A stretch of 64,000 nt of DNA from Hypomesus transpacificus (taxonomy: Eukaryota; Chordata; Actinopteri; Osmeriformes; Osmeridae): positions 1,490,193 through 1,554,192 of the forward strand of contig NW_025813837.1 in assembly GCF_021917145.1 (NCBI RefSeq), given 5' to 3'. The notes below the pieces were generated by a model. That model made no database searches. It was not told the DNA's origin and saw only the letters and a program-made list of their open reading frames with translations. Of this stretch, positions 25,348-38,200 are shown one piece after another. How positions within the stretch are numbered: the first letter of the stretch is position 1; the number at the start of each line of letters is the position of its first letter. The translations under genes and the position numbers were made by a program.

Positions 25348-28300
25348 ATGTCTATGTCCCATCTCTATGGGAGGAGGGCAGGGGAGGAAGAGGACGGGGT
25401 TGAGTTTGAGAGCTTCGAGGTGACGGATTGGGACCTGGCTAATGAATTTAACCCAGAACGCCGCAGACATAAACAGACGAAGGAGGACACCATTTACGGA
25501 GTATGGGCTGAGAGAGACTCCGATGACGAGAGACCCAGCTTTGGGGGAAAGAGGTCTGTGTGTTTTTTTAAGAAGGTGGCTGGATGTGAAGATAACAGAT
25601 TGTAGACAGATCCACACAAAAAACAAATACAGTTCCCCCACAAGGATACTCCTACTGTGGCTTACATAATCAGATATTCATGATGAAGTCTGTCGGACAG
25701 CTGTGGCCCGATGAGGATGTACAGCACAATTCACTTACAATAGACAAACATAATTATTGTATGTCACTGCTAAATGACTATAAGGGAAAAGTAGTACATG
25801 TTACACCTGGCTAGCTTATTCAATGACATGTGAATGACTGTATGTATGTTTGTGTCAGGTCCAAGGACTACACCGCCCCAGTGAGTTTTGTGAGTGCGGG
25901 GCTTAGGAAGCCTGCGGCTGAGGAGAAGACCCAGCAGCCGAGAGAAGGAGGAAGCTCGGATTACTCCGACGACGATGACGACCCGCCCCCCGCGCCGGCC
26001 CCTCCCCCCTCCCGTGTCACCGCCCCCAAGAAACTGCAGACGGTGCGTTTCAACGCCATCAGCGTCAGGAGCATTGGGCAGGGAGAGAGGGATTCGTGTG
26101 TGTTGTTCTGATGGCATGCATTCCTTCCCTACAACCCCTGTCTTGTTCCAGGGAGGTAACTTCCGAGTCAACCAATCCCAGAGGACGTTCGCGGCCGGTA
26201 TCCGGGCAGGACAGGACATTGGCACCTGGGAAAAACACACGCGCGGGATTGGACAGAAACTCCTCCAGAAGATGGGATATGTACAGGGGAAAGGACTTGG
26301 CAAAAATGCCCAAGGTGAGTAAGATTGCACTGTTCTGATCAGAAGAGGATCAGATGGAGGTAAACAGCCACAAGTCGGGTCAGATGAAGTGAATGATGTG
26401 CTGGGACGTGTGTGTAGGTATCGTGACCCCCATTGAGGCCAAGGTGCGGAAGGGGAAGGGGGCAGTGGGTGCCTACGGCAACGAGCGAACCCAGCAGAGC
26501 CTTCAGGACTTCCCCGTGGTGGACTCTGAGGAGGAGGAGGAGAAGGTAGGATCTTCATATCCCACATGCTCGATCCCTCCCATCCCCCTGTGACGACCAA
26601 CCTCACCAGTGGGAGGTCTGAGTGGTGGTCTCACTTCCTGTTTCCCCTCACTTCCTGTACCCCTCACTTTCCATCTCTTTGCGTAGGAGTTCCAGAAGGA
26701 GCTTGGCCAATGGCGTCGAGATCCAGGAGGCGCGGGGGGCAAGAAGAAGCCCAAGTACTCCTACAGGACTGTGGAGGAGCTGAAGGCTAAAGGCAAGCTG
26801 GTTGGACGGAGCACGCACACGCCCGCCGGAGAGCTGGCCCAAGTGAAGGTGAAGTGGGAACACACACACACACACTGGCTCACACACTCAGACACCCTCA
26901 ATGCAGAGCGTAATTTTAACATGAACACGGTCTCTCTCTCCCTCCCTCCCCCCCCTGCCCTCCAGGTGATCGACATGACTGGCAGGGAGCAGAAGGTGTA
27001 CTACAGCTACAGCCAGATGACCAACAAGCACAGCGTTCCCGAGGAGGCGCCGCTGAGCATGTCCGCCCGCGACCAGAAGCCCTCCGGCTTCGCCCTCCCC
27101 GAGCTGGAGCACAACCTGCAGCTGCTCATCGACCTGACGGAGCAGGACATCCTGCGGGTGACCTTTTGAACCCCAGAAGCCCTACGCATGCTTTTTTAAA
27201 AAAAAACATTTTAAAAGCAAGAAAAGTATGCTGGCTTGCATACTGGGACAAATGCAGTAGGACATCCTCTCTTTCTTTCCTCCTCCTCCTGTCTTCCCTT
27301 CTCTCTCTCCTCCTCTCACTCCCCCTCTCCTCCCGCCTGCAGTCGGCGAGGCGTCTGCAGCACGAGCGCGACGTGGTGGTGACCCTGAGCCACGAGTCGA
27401 CGGGCCTCGAGACGCGCCTGGAGGCGGAGCGCGGAAGCATCCGGAGGCTGGAGGCCGTGCTGGGGCTGGTGGAGCGCTTCCAGGGCGGGGAGACGGCGCC
27501 CGGGGACGGACCCAGCCTCCAGGTACCCCACCCACCCTAAACACATCCCCTAGACTGCTGTGTTTCTGTGGGAGCTCTGTCCGTGAGGGCTGGTCGTGAC
27601 CGGAGGGGGGGACGTGGGGGCTTGTGTTCTCCAGGAGTGCGCACGCATCTTTGAGACCCTGCAGACGGAGTACTACGAGGAGTATAAGACCATGGGCCTG
27701 GGAGACCTGGCTGTGGCCGTGGTCCACCCCCTGCTCAGAGAGAAGCTCCGCACCTGGGACCCTCTGAAGGTAACCAGTCCCCACATACACGCACGCACAC
27801 ACACACACACAGTGTTGCGTCTACTTCTACGTTTGGTGTTTAAAGCTGTACTCCCCCCCCCCCCCCCCCCCCCCCCCCACCACCACCATGTCTCCCCTCT
27901 GCAGGACAGTTCCTATGGGCTGGAGGAGGTAGGTCAGTGGAGAGCCATTCTCGAGTCTGGACAGTTCCACTCCAGTACGCCCGAGACACACATGGATCCT
28001 TACCACAGGTACACAGGCACACACATACAGGTGTGAATCGATCATCAATTGCTAAACTTGCATATTAGGATACGCACATCCTAGGTCCTATTATAAGTGT
28101 GTGTGTGTGTGTGTGTGTACACTAGGCTATTGTGGGAGGTGTGGATGCCGGTGCTGAGGGTGTGTGTGTCGAGCTGGCAGCCCCGTATGGTGGGCCCCAT
28201 GGTGGACTGTGTGGAGGTGTGGGCCCCTCTCCTCCCTCTCTGGACACTGGATCATCTGCTGGAACAGCTCATCTTCCCCCGGCTGCAGAGAGAGGTGAGG

Positions 28301-30231
28301 CCTATACACACACACACACACACCAGTGTTTCCCACACATAGACTATTGTCCCGGTCGGACCACCCACCCGCCACAACTAGATTTCTAATCTGTGGGAAA
28401 CACTGCACACACACTCTCACTCACAAGCACGTTCTCCAATGTTGACACAGATGTGAGCAGTTATGTAGACATAACATATTCAGACGCTCAGTTTTAATAT
28501 ATGATATAATACGTACGCACATTCACGCACATTGTGTGTTTACGTTTGGATTCACAGGTGGACAACTGGAACCCTTTGACGGACACGGTGCCCATCCACT
28601 CCTGGCTCCACCCCTGGTTGCCTCTGCTCCAATCACGGCTGGAGCCTCTATACCCGCCCATCCGTAGTAAACTGGCCAATGCCCTGCAGCGCTGGCATCC
28701 GAGCGACGCCTCGGCCCGCCTCATCCTGCAGCCCTGGAAGGACGTGTTCACGCCGGGCGCCTGGGAGGCCTTCCTGGTCAAAAACATCATCCCTAAACTG
28801 GGTATGTGAGGGTCACTCTGGCACCACGTAGTCCAGACGCTCAGACAAACAGCCTCGCCATGGTAGCTCAACATCCCTTTCTCACTCGTCTTTCTCGATT
28901 CCTTTTCTTCGTCCTCCTCTCTCTCTCTCTCTCTTTCTCACCCTTTCTGTCTACCCCTCGTATCCCTCTCTGGATCCCCCCTCCCTCCCTCCCTCCTTTC
29001 CTCCATGCCCTTCTATCTCTCCCTCCCTCCTTTCCTCCATGCCCTTCTATCCCTCCCTCCTTTCCTCCATGCCCTTCTATCTCTCCCTCCCTCCCCCCCT
29101 CTCTCTCCGGTCCAGCTCTGTGTCTGGGGGAGCTGGTGATCAACCCTCACCAGCAGCAGATGGAGCCCTTCCACTGGGTGATGGACTGGGAGGGCATGCT
29201 GTCTCCCTCCAGCCTGGTCTCTCTGATGGACAAACACTTCTTTCCCAAGTGGCTACAGGTGTGTGTGTGTGTCTGTGTGGGTGGGTGGGTCCACTATAGA
29301 GCATTCTGTAGCTACTAGCTTTCTGTATTTCCATGTTGTAAATGTGTGTGTGTGTGTAGGTGCTGTGTTCATGGCTCAGTAACAGCCCTAACTACGAGGA
29401 GATCACTAAGTGGTACCTGGGCTGGAAGACCATGTTCAGTGATGCAGTGTTGGCCCAGCTGCTGGTCAAGGACAAGTTCAACGAAGCTCTGGACATCATG
29501 AACCGTGCCGTGTCCACGGGCATGGGTCAGTGGGGGTTCACACACACACTCGTTCTGCTCCGAGAGACTTGGCTTTTTTTTTTTTTAAACATACACACAC
29601 AAACAGTGTGTGTTTTCTCAACCATACCTTTGGAAGTTAACATTAAACCCCTCCCTATCCAACTCCCCACCCCCGTCTGTCTGCCTGTCTCTCGCTCTCG
29701 CTCTCGCTCTCGCTCTCGCTCTCTCTCTCTCTCTCTCTCGCGCTCTCCCCACTTTCTCCCCACTTTCTCTCTCTCTCTCTCCCCACTTTCTCTCTATCTC
29801 TCTCCCCCACTCTCTCGCTCTCCTCCACTCTCTCCCCACTCTCTGTCTCTCTCCCCCACTCTCTCTCTCCCCCCCTCCCCCCAGGCGGGTACATGCAGCC
29901 AGGCGCCAGGGAGAACATCGCCTACCTCACCCAGACGGAGAGGCGGAAGGACTTCCAGTACGAGGCCCTGCAGGAGCGCCGGGACGCCGAGAGCGTGGCC
30001 CAGAGGGGCATCGGCGCCAGCCTGCCCACCAACTTCAAAGACCTGATCCAGACCAAGGCCGAGGAGAACAACATCGTCTTCATGCCTCTGGTGGCCAAGC
30101 GGCACGAGGGCAAGCAGCTGTACACGTTCGGGCGCATCGTCATCTACATCGACCGAGGGGTGGTGTTCGTGCAGGGGGAGAAGACCTGGGTGCCCACGTC
30201 GCTGCAGAGTCTGATCGACATGGCCAAGTGA
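25348..30231 (+). CDS. tfip11: Tuftelin-interacting protein 11 (spliceosome disassembly factor), complete
   Basis: The vertebrate relative of yeast Ntr1/Spp382; it recruits the DHX15 helicase to take apart the intron-lariat spliceosome in the nucleus. Exons: 25348-25553, 25859-26042, 26152-26314, 26418-26545, 26687-26848, 26966-27157, 27343-27522, 27635-27769, 27905-28008, 28126-28294, 28558-28801, 29116-29258, 29360-29525 and 29885-30231. The frame is continuous from [14 protein letters not shown] to [10 protein letters not shown], 840 aa; human is 837 as I remember it. Seen in order: acidic TIP N-terminal domain ([16 protein letters not shown]), a G-patch in exon 3-4 (THTRGIGQ-type [20 protein letters not shown]), and the long GCFC helical domain ([37 protein letters not shown]). 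AATAAA signals lie at 30243, 30284 and 30317. Fourteen coding exons are listed. Confidence 0.97.
27849..27878. repeat. Poly-C run of about 30 bases in tfip11 intron
   Basis: Roughly thirty consecutive C just before the acceptor at 27904 (exon starts 27905). The opposite strand is poly-G. Length may be inaccurate because such runs sequence poorly. Confidence 0.9.
28920..29112 (+). repeat. Pyrimidine minisatellite in tfip11 intron
   Basis: CCCTCCCTCC/CTTTCCTCCATGCCCTTCTAT units of about 35 bp repeat roughly three times after a CT tract. It ends just before the acceptor at 29115. Confidence 0.8.
29690..29880 (+). repeat. CT/CGCT-rich repeat before the last tfip11 exon
   Basis: CGCTCT hexamers then CTCTCCCCACTTT-type units fill most of the last intron up to the acceptor at 29884. 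Confidence 0.85.
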
Positions 30232-30552
30232 GGGGCAGGGAGAATAAAAATCCACGTGTTGTGTATTTGTTGCTTTTGTTTGGAATAAATGTATGAAAGA
30301 CGTCTCTGGAACCATGAATAAAAACCTTTTTTTGACTTTTGTACTTGAGCTGCCTTGGTTTGTAAATGCCTTTAGCTTATTTTTTTGATGTAAAAACAAA
30401 TTTGGTGCTGTTGAATTTTTTGGGGGTTATTTTGGCAAAAAGAAGTTGGTCGGTATGGTTGAAGACCAATTAGAAGCCCTTTGTCCAAAGTCTGCTAGGG
30501 GGCGCAATATGCCTGAGAGCGAGCTAGAGCTACCACAGAGGAAGCCTCCAGG

Positions 30553-30570
30553 ATCCCACGGTGCTTTGCG
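30553..30570 (+). promoter_or_regulatory. ZNF143/SBS-like motif, thoc5 promoter
   Basis: ATCCCACGGTGCTTTGCG fits the pattern of the ZNF143 (STAF) binding site found close to many vertebrate housekeeping start sites. A donor (CTCGCAG followed by GTGAGTT) at 30667 suggests an untranslated first exon of about 90 nt ending at 30666, spliced to the acceptor TTGTATTAG at 30923. Inference from motifs only. Confidence 0.45.
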
Positions 30571-30929
30571 GGAACGAAGACCGACTGATTACAACTCAGT
30601 TTAGACACACTTTTTTAATAAATATAAAACTATTTTGAATAGTTACGCAGTTTTTATCTCTCGCAGGTGAGTTCACAATATTGAGCATCTAAGCAGCAAC
30701 GTACTGGATTTAGTTAGTTGTAGTAGAGCATGAAAAGCAGATAAAACAACTTCAGCTGGTGTGCAATGTTAGCACTAACTAAAAGAAATGGCTAACAAGG
30801 CTGTTGAGTGTGAATGGTATTTCAGCGCGTTGGGTTTTGTACTATATGGGTTTCTTTTTTAGCCGTTTGTATTATGACGTAATCACAAAAAAGGTCAATT
30901 ATGTTCCCACGGCCTTGTATTAGAAAGCC

Positions 30930-32051
30930 ATGTCCTCCTCCGACGTTGTTGTGAAGAAACGCAAGGCGAAGGTGGTCCGCAGCGAGACAGGCACTCCGGA
31001 AGGGAAGCGAGGTCGCGGAGAGGGGGACCAGGTAAACAGGCGTCATTTCATGTATTCGGACAGTCAGTTAAGTTATTACCCAAGAGGCTACCCTGGTGTG
31101 ACGTTTGCCTATGGCACATAACGTCACATACGTCAAGGGCAACGTCCTTAAAGTTGTAGAACATGTCTTGTGGTTGCCAAGCACTAAGACCAATAGACAG
31201 TTGTACAATTGTTGATTGAAACTGCGTGTGTGTGTGGGCAGGAGGTGCGTGTGTACAGTGAGGAGGTGGAGTTAGATGGCCGTGACCCTGAGAAGGACTA
31301 CCAGCAGTACAAGCAGACATGTGACAGTCTTGCCAAACTCATGGAGGAAATCCAGGATCTGAAAGCCCAAGGAGCCAAGGATGGGGTGAGACACACACAC
31401 ACTCCCGTCACCGTTAACAAGCAAATCCCACATGCAACTACATTCCAGTCCAGTCAATGGAATCACCTGAGATTCGATTCATGGTTATTCACATTTAAAG
31501 CTTCACTTAAACAAGCAGCTGTTGTTCAAACCGAGTCATTGAGGTGTCTCTGTCTGGCCCCACCAGTGTGCAGAGGTGGAGGAGAAACGCATGCAGAGCT
31601 GCATCCACTTCATGAGTCTGAAGAAGCTCAACCGCCTGGCTCACATGAGGCTGAAGCGAGGCAGAGACCAGACTCACGAGGTAACACGCACGCACGCACA
31701 CACAGATACCCGGGAGGTTCGGGAGGCTCGGGAGGCACCGTGAACGTACTAAGATTTTGTGGTCTCTTCCGTCATTCCCTTCTCCCTCTCTCTCCCTCCC
31801 TGCCCCTCTTCCCCCCCCCCCCCCCCCCTCCAGGCTAAGCAGAAAGTGGACGGGCTGCACCTGCAGCTGCAGAACCTGCTCTACGAGGTCATGCATCTGC
31901 AGAAGGAAATCAGCAAGTGTCTGGAGTTCAAGTGAGTCCCGTAACTGCTCCGTAACTGGAACACTGTGGTCATGTGATTTATCCTCTAGCCTGTAAACAT
32001 CTGGAATGGGGCCCCACTGCAGGGATCCCCGTCGGTAAACCTTGCTGTGTC

Positions 32052-32114
<63 letters not shown>

Positions 32115-32387
32115 CCCTGTAACCCCTCCTCTCTCGCCCCCAGGTCTAAACACGAGGAGATCGACCTGGTGACTGTGCAGGACTTCTACCAGGAGGCTCC
32201 CCAGGACATCGCCCGGCCCTCCCTGACCCGGGACGACCCCCACCAGCTCACCCTGGCACGCCTGGACTGGGAGCTGGAGCAGAGGAAGAGGTGCACACAC
32301 ACACACACACACTCACGCTAGCCCACACACCTACACCGTCACACATGCTAGCCCAAACACGTACACTATCACACACACACACTAGCC

Positions 32388-32439
<52 letters not shown>

Positions 32440-35184
32440 AGCCCACACACGTAACACTATCACACACACACTGGAGGAGAAGAAGCGCGTGACAGAGTGC
32501 TGTGTGGGTTGCCAGGTTGGCTGAGCAGTACAGGAACTCCCAGTCGTCTAAAGAGAAGATCCTGAAGGCCATTGAGGTGAAGAAGGAGCACCTGAACAGC
32601 CTCCAGCCTGGACTCAACGCCATCATGCAGGTACACACACACACACACACGCTCCTGAGTGTCTGTGCCAGCAGGTACTGCACATTCAGTCTTCCTCCAG
32701 GCTCACACGCACCCTCCGTAGTTTGTCAGGAATGACTTGGGACATCGTTCAGCAGACACTTTGAACCAAAGTGACCTACAAGTCTGCTTGTCTAGTGGAC
32801 GTGGATTGTCTCTATATCCCTTGAACTTAATCATCTCTAATATCATATTTCTGATCTCGCCATCCCCCTCTCTCCCTCCAACCCTCCACCCCTCTCCCTC
32901 CACATCTCTCCCTCTCTCCCTCCACCCTTCTCCCCCTCTCCCTCCACCCCTCTCTCCCTCCACCCCTTTCCCTCTCTCCCTCCACCTCTCTCCCTCCACC
33001 CCTCTCCCTCTCTCCCTCCACCTCTCTCCCTCCACCCCTCTCCCTCTCTCCCTCCACCTCTCTCCCTCCACCCCTCTCCCTCTCTCCCTCCACCCCTCTC
33101 CCTCTCTCCCTCCACCCCTCTCCCTCTCTCCCTCCACCCCTCTCCCTCTCTCCCTCCACCTCTCTCCCTCCACCCCTCTCCCTCTCTCCCTCCACCTCTC
33201 TCCCTCCACCCCTCTCCCTCTCTCCCTCCACCCCTCTCCCTCTCTCCCTCTCCTTCTCTCCCTCCACCCCTCTCCCTCTCTCCCTCCACCCCTCTCCCTC
33301 TCTCCCTCCACCTCTCTCCCTCCACCCCTCTCCCTCCCTCCTCCAGGCATCCCTCCCAGTGCAGGAGTATCTGTCCATGCCGTTTGAGCAGACTCAGAGG
33401 CAGACCGAGATCGCCCGCCACCTCCCCCCGCCTCTTTACGTCCTGCTAGTGCAGGCCAGCGCTTATGGACAGGCCTGCGGTGAGTGTGTGTGTGTGCACC
33501 TCTGCTCCTTTATTACCAGAGATATGAAGTGTAGCTCCTGTGATGTGTGTGTGTGTGTGTATTCATTGCTACTACCGTTGTTCAGTGACTACGGTCTGAC
33601 GAGGTTGTGTGTGTGTGTGTTTCAGAGAAGAACCTGAGTGTGTCTATTGTTGGAGATGTGGACGAGGCCAAGGCCCTGTCTAAGCCTCCTGAGGACTCCC
33701 AGGGTAAGCAGCTCACACCCACACACACATGCTTGCACACACACACACACACACACACGCTCCTTCACACATACGCACTCCTTAATAGTAGTTTCCTGCA
33801 TGAGATGTGGCGGAAAGCAGTGTTAGTGGATCACTGTTCTGACGTGACCTCTGTCTGTGTCTGTGTTTATCTGCCTTCCTGCCTGTGTGTGTGTGTGTGT
33901 GTCCAGATGACGAGAGTGACTCAGATGCTGAGGAGGAGCAGGAGAAGACGGTGAGTGACGCCTATCCCTTACCTTGTCCCTCCACCAGGGGTCACTGTCC
34001 CTCCACGCTCTCCCCCTCTCACACACACACTGCCTCCACGTGTCATCCAGTTCACCTGGCCTCTATAGACCTCACTCTCCGACACACACGTCTGAGGGAG
34101 TAGAAAGGAGAGCCATCAGCCCTTCCTGCTTCAGTCCTGCGCCAGTCAGGGGATTATGGGAATAAATGAGAGGTGTGGCTATTAGTCTGTAACCCAAGCC
34201 CAGCACACTCCTGTCTGTATCTTTCTCACACACACACACGCACACAGACACACACGGTTGATAATGAATGATTTATTTCTGGGTTCCATTTTTGCTGAAG
34301 GAGACCTCCAATCTCTCCTTGTGGGCCGGTCTGACCAGCCTGATCACATTACTGCTGCGCTGTCCTTGTTCACCTCAGCTCTCACACACCCACCCCCCCT
34401 CCCTTCTATCCTTCCTAGTTCCTATCTTTCCATCCTTTCTTACTTACTTCAACCCTCATTAGTTCCCTTCCGTTCTTCCTTCAGTCCTCGCTTCCCGCCC
34501 CACTCCCAGAGTAGACTCACCAAGTCTTCAGTGTGCAGGTTTTCATGCAGCCTTCGATGAGGTAGCGATGGACAGTTTTGTGTCACTGGGGGTGACTACC
34601 CCCCCCCCCCTCTCTCTCTATCTATCTACTTACCTACCTATCTATATCTCTCTCTCTCTCAGAAGAGGAGGAGGGCCACCACAGGGGGTCAGCTGGACGA
34701 CAAGCGCCGGGTGATGCTGAAGAGACACCCCCTCTCCCTCCGCCTGGACATCAAGTGTAAAGGTAGGCACAGAGCCTGCTGTGATGTCATAGGCTCCTCA
34801 GCTGCCCCCCTGGTGGTCACAGGGAGGCTCCTGGCTGGCTGGGAAGAGGCTTCTGCATTGCAGGCGCAACTTTAGTGGGAGGGAGGGAGGGAGGGAGGGA
34901 GGGAGGGAGGGAGGGAGGGAGGGAGGGAGGGAGGGACAGCTATTCTGGAGAACTGGCAGAGTTATGAGGATGCAGCACTTACACGAAGCCCATTTTCATG
35001 GTTTCATTATCCTCTCGTTTATCCCTCTCACTCTTTCCCTCCCCCTCTCTCTTTCCCTCCCCCTCTCTCTTTCCCTCCCCCTCTCTTTCCCTCCCCCCCT
35101 CTCTCTCTCTTTCCCTCTCTGTCCCCCAGTGTCCTCTGATGCAGCTTGTGGTTTTGTTGTTGTTTACTGCGGCGAGAAAGCCAC

Positions 35185-35220
<36 letters not shown>

Positions 35221-38200
35221 ACAAGTGTCATTGAGTTCTCTCACTGCAGAGCCGGGGGCCAAGCTCCACCTCTGACCTTGCCTCTAGCTGGTACACACAC
35301 ACACACACAGGCACTCACACAGGCACACACACACACACTAAGCTGTTCCTTGTGTCCTCTCCTCGGCGGTGGGCCCAGACGGCAGTGTTCTCCAGCTGTT
35401 CTTCTACTACCTGATGAACCTCCACATCATGACCGTGAAGGCCAAGGTCTCCACCACCGTCGACCTCACCTCCGCCATCAGCGCAGGGTCAGTCTGGCTC
35501 TGTGTGTGTGTGGATCGCCATCTGGAGTTGTGTCTTGTGTACGGTGTATGTGTATATCAGCGTCTGCAGCTGTTGTGTGTGTGTGTGTGTCCCTACATTA
35601 ATGTGATAATCCTGTATTTACAGGGAGCTGTTGAACTCGGACACACTGCTGAACTGCCTCTTTGCTAACGACCAGGGACAGGAGACGCCCAACCCAGCTA
35701 ACCGCTATCAGTTTGATAAAGTGGGGTAAGGATGCTAACCGCTATCATTTTGATAAAGTGGGGTAAGGATGCTAACCGCTATCAGTTGGATAAAGTGGGG
35801 TAAGGATGCTAACCGCTATCATTTTGATAAAGTGGGGTAAGGATGCTAACCGCTATCAGTTGGATAAAGTGGGGTAAGGATGCTAACCGCTATCAGTTTG
35901 ATAAAGTGGGGTAAGGATGCTAACCGCTATCATTTTGATAAAGTGGGGTAAGGATGCTAACCGCTATCAGTTGGATAAAGTGGGGTAAGGATGCTAACCG
36001 CTATCATTTTGATAAAGTGGGGTAAGGATGCTAACCGCTATCAGTTTGATTAAGTGGGGTAAGGATGCTAACCGCTATCAGTTTGATTAAGTGGGGTAAG
36101 GATGCTAACCGCTATCATTTTGATAAAGTGGGGTAAGGATGCTAACCGCTATCAGTTGGATAAAGTGGGGTAAGGATGCTAACGCCTAGCAGGGCAGGCG
36201 CTAACCGTAGAACTAGAAAGAGCAGCAGGTGATCATGAATGGCGCTGCTTCCCTTCCAGCATCACCACGTTCGGGGACTACGTGGCCGAGCACGGCCACC
36301 CCTACGTCTGGGTCCAGAACCTGGGAGGACTGCAGTTCCCCTCCGACACCCCACAGGTGTGTGTGTTTGGGTTTTGCTCGCCCCGCGGGGTTGTAACAAT
36401 GCACATATGTGCTCCACAACTTCACGTGCTAGTGGTGACGCTGCTGTGTGTGTGTGTGTGTCAGAGTGCGCGTGCGGGCAGCTGTCTGAGTGCTAGTCAC
36501 ATGGAGACCACGATGAAGCTGCTCAGAGGACGAGTGCAGTCACGCCTGGCCCTGCACAAGCAGTTCTCCTCACTGGGTGAGTACACACACACACACACAT
36601 ACAAATATCATACACACGCAGGTCTAACACCACTGCTGGTGGCACAAACAGACACCACACATATATGCACACACACTGCACACACACATACGTATACACA
36701 CACCAGGTAGCAGGTTTGCCTGCCTGGCCCTCATGTCTAACAGAGATGTCGTTCCTCCCAGAGCACAGCATCGTTCCAGTCTCCAGCGAGTGCCAGCAAC
36801 TGTTTCCTGCTAAGGTGCTCTCTCGCCTGGCCCGCTGGACAACCATCACCCACCAGGAGTACACGGTAAACACCCACACACACAGAGCAGGGCTGAGCCG
36901 TCACCCACACACACAGAGCAGGGCTGAGCCGTCACCTACACACATAGAGCAGGGCTGAGCCGTCACCTACACACACAGAGCAGGGCTGAGCCGTCACCTA
37001 CACACACAGAGCAGGGCTGAGCCGTCACCCACACACACAGAGCAGGGCTGAGCCGTCACCCACACACACAGAGCAGGGCTGAGCCGTCACCTACACACAC
37101 AGAGCAGAGCTGAGCCGTCACCTACACACACAGAGCAGGGCTGAGCCGTAACCCACACACACAGAGCAGGGCTGAGCCGTCACCTACCCACACAGAGCAG
37201 GGCTGAGCCGTCACCCACACACACAGAGCAGGGCTGAGCCGTCACCCACACACACAGAGCAGGGCTGAGCCGTCACCCACACACACAGAGCAGGGCTGAA
37301 CCGTCACCCACACACACAGCAAGAGCAGCCATGTCATGCGTGAGCTGCCGTGGTCTGACGTGGGGGTGGTGGTGTTCCCTGCAGGAGCTGAGCCACACGC
37401 AGCACGTGAGCGAGGCGGGCCTGGCCCGGGACACGGACCTCTTCTTCCTGGCCGTGGTGGAGAGAGGCACAGGTACCTGCTCCTCGCCGCTCTGCTGTCA
37501 TAGGGGAGGGGGGGGGGGGGGGGGTGTTAGCGGCGGAGACGTGAGACACTCACTCCCAGATTTACTGTTCTCTCTCTGTCTCTCTCTCGCGCTCTCTCTC
37601 TCTCCCTGTGTCTCTGTCTTTTTCTCTCTACTCCTCTTTCTATCCCCCTGTCTCTGTCTCCCCGTCTGTCACTCGATCCCCCTCTCTGTGTCTATCACCC
37701 TCTCTCTATCCGCTCTCTCTCCATCCCCTTCTTTCCTTCTCTCAATCCCCCCCTTTGTATTCCTCCCTCTATCTCCCTCCCTCTCTCCCTCTCCCTCCTT
37801 GTCTCTCTCTCTCCGTCCCTCAGCTCGTCTCCATGCTGCTGTGGTGCTGAACCCTCGCTACCCAGAAGTCTCTCCCCTGTTCTCTCTCGCGCTCAGCTGG
37901 AAGGGCGAGCGCAGTGGCCGCTCCGACGACAACCTCAGGGTGAGTGCCCTGCCCCCCCCTCCCCACAGACGCTCCACCGTCAGGCTCGGGGCGTGATTGA
38001 CATCTCTGTCCCCCCCATTCCAGGCCATCGAGAGCGAGGTGAACGTGTTCAAGGCGGAGCTGCAGGGCCCCCCCCCGGGACACCAGCTGCTGACCAATCA
38101 GGTGGCTCGTCTGTGCGTCTGTCTAGACGTGTATTTGGAGACGGACGGGCAGGATGACAGCGTGGAGGGCCCGCGGGAGTTCCCTCGCGAGAAGATGTGC

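Noticed and set aside
32703-33421. Several 180-216 codon frames of Arg-Glu-Gly or Ser-Pro-Leu repeats
   Set aside because: Translations of the homopyrimidine minisatellite inside a thoc5 intron.
35703-37318. CRISPR-like arrays
   Set aside because: Repeats are directly adjacent without unique spacers, and the DNA is vertebrate; they are minisatellites.
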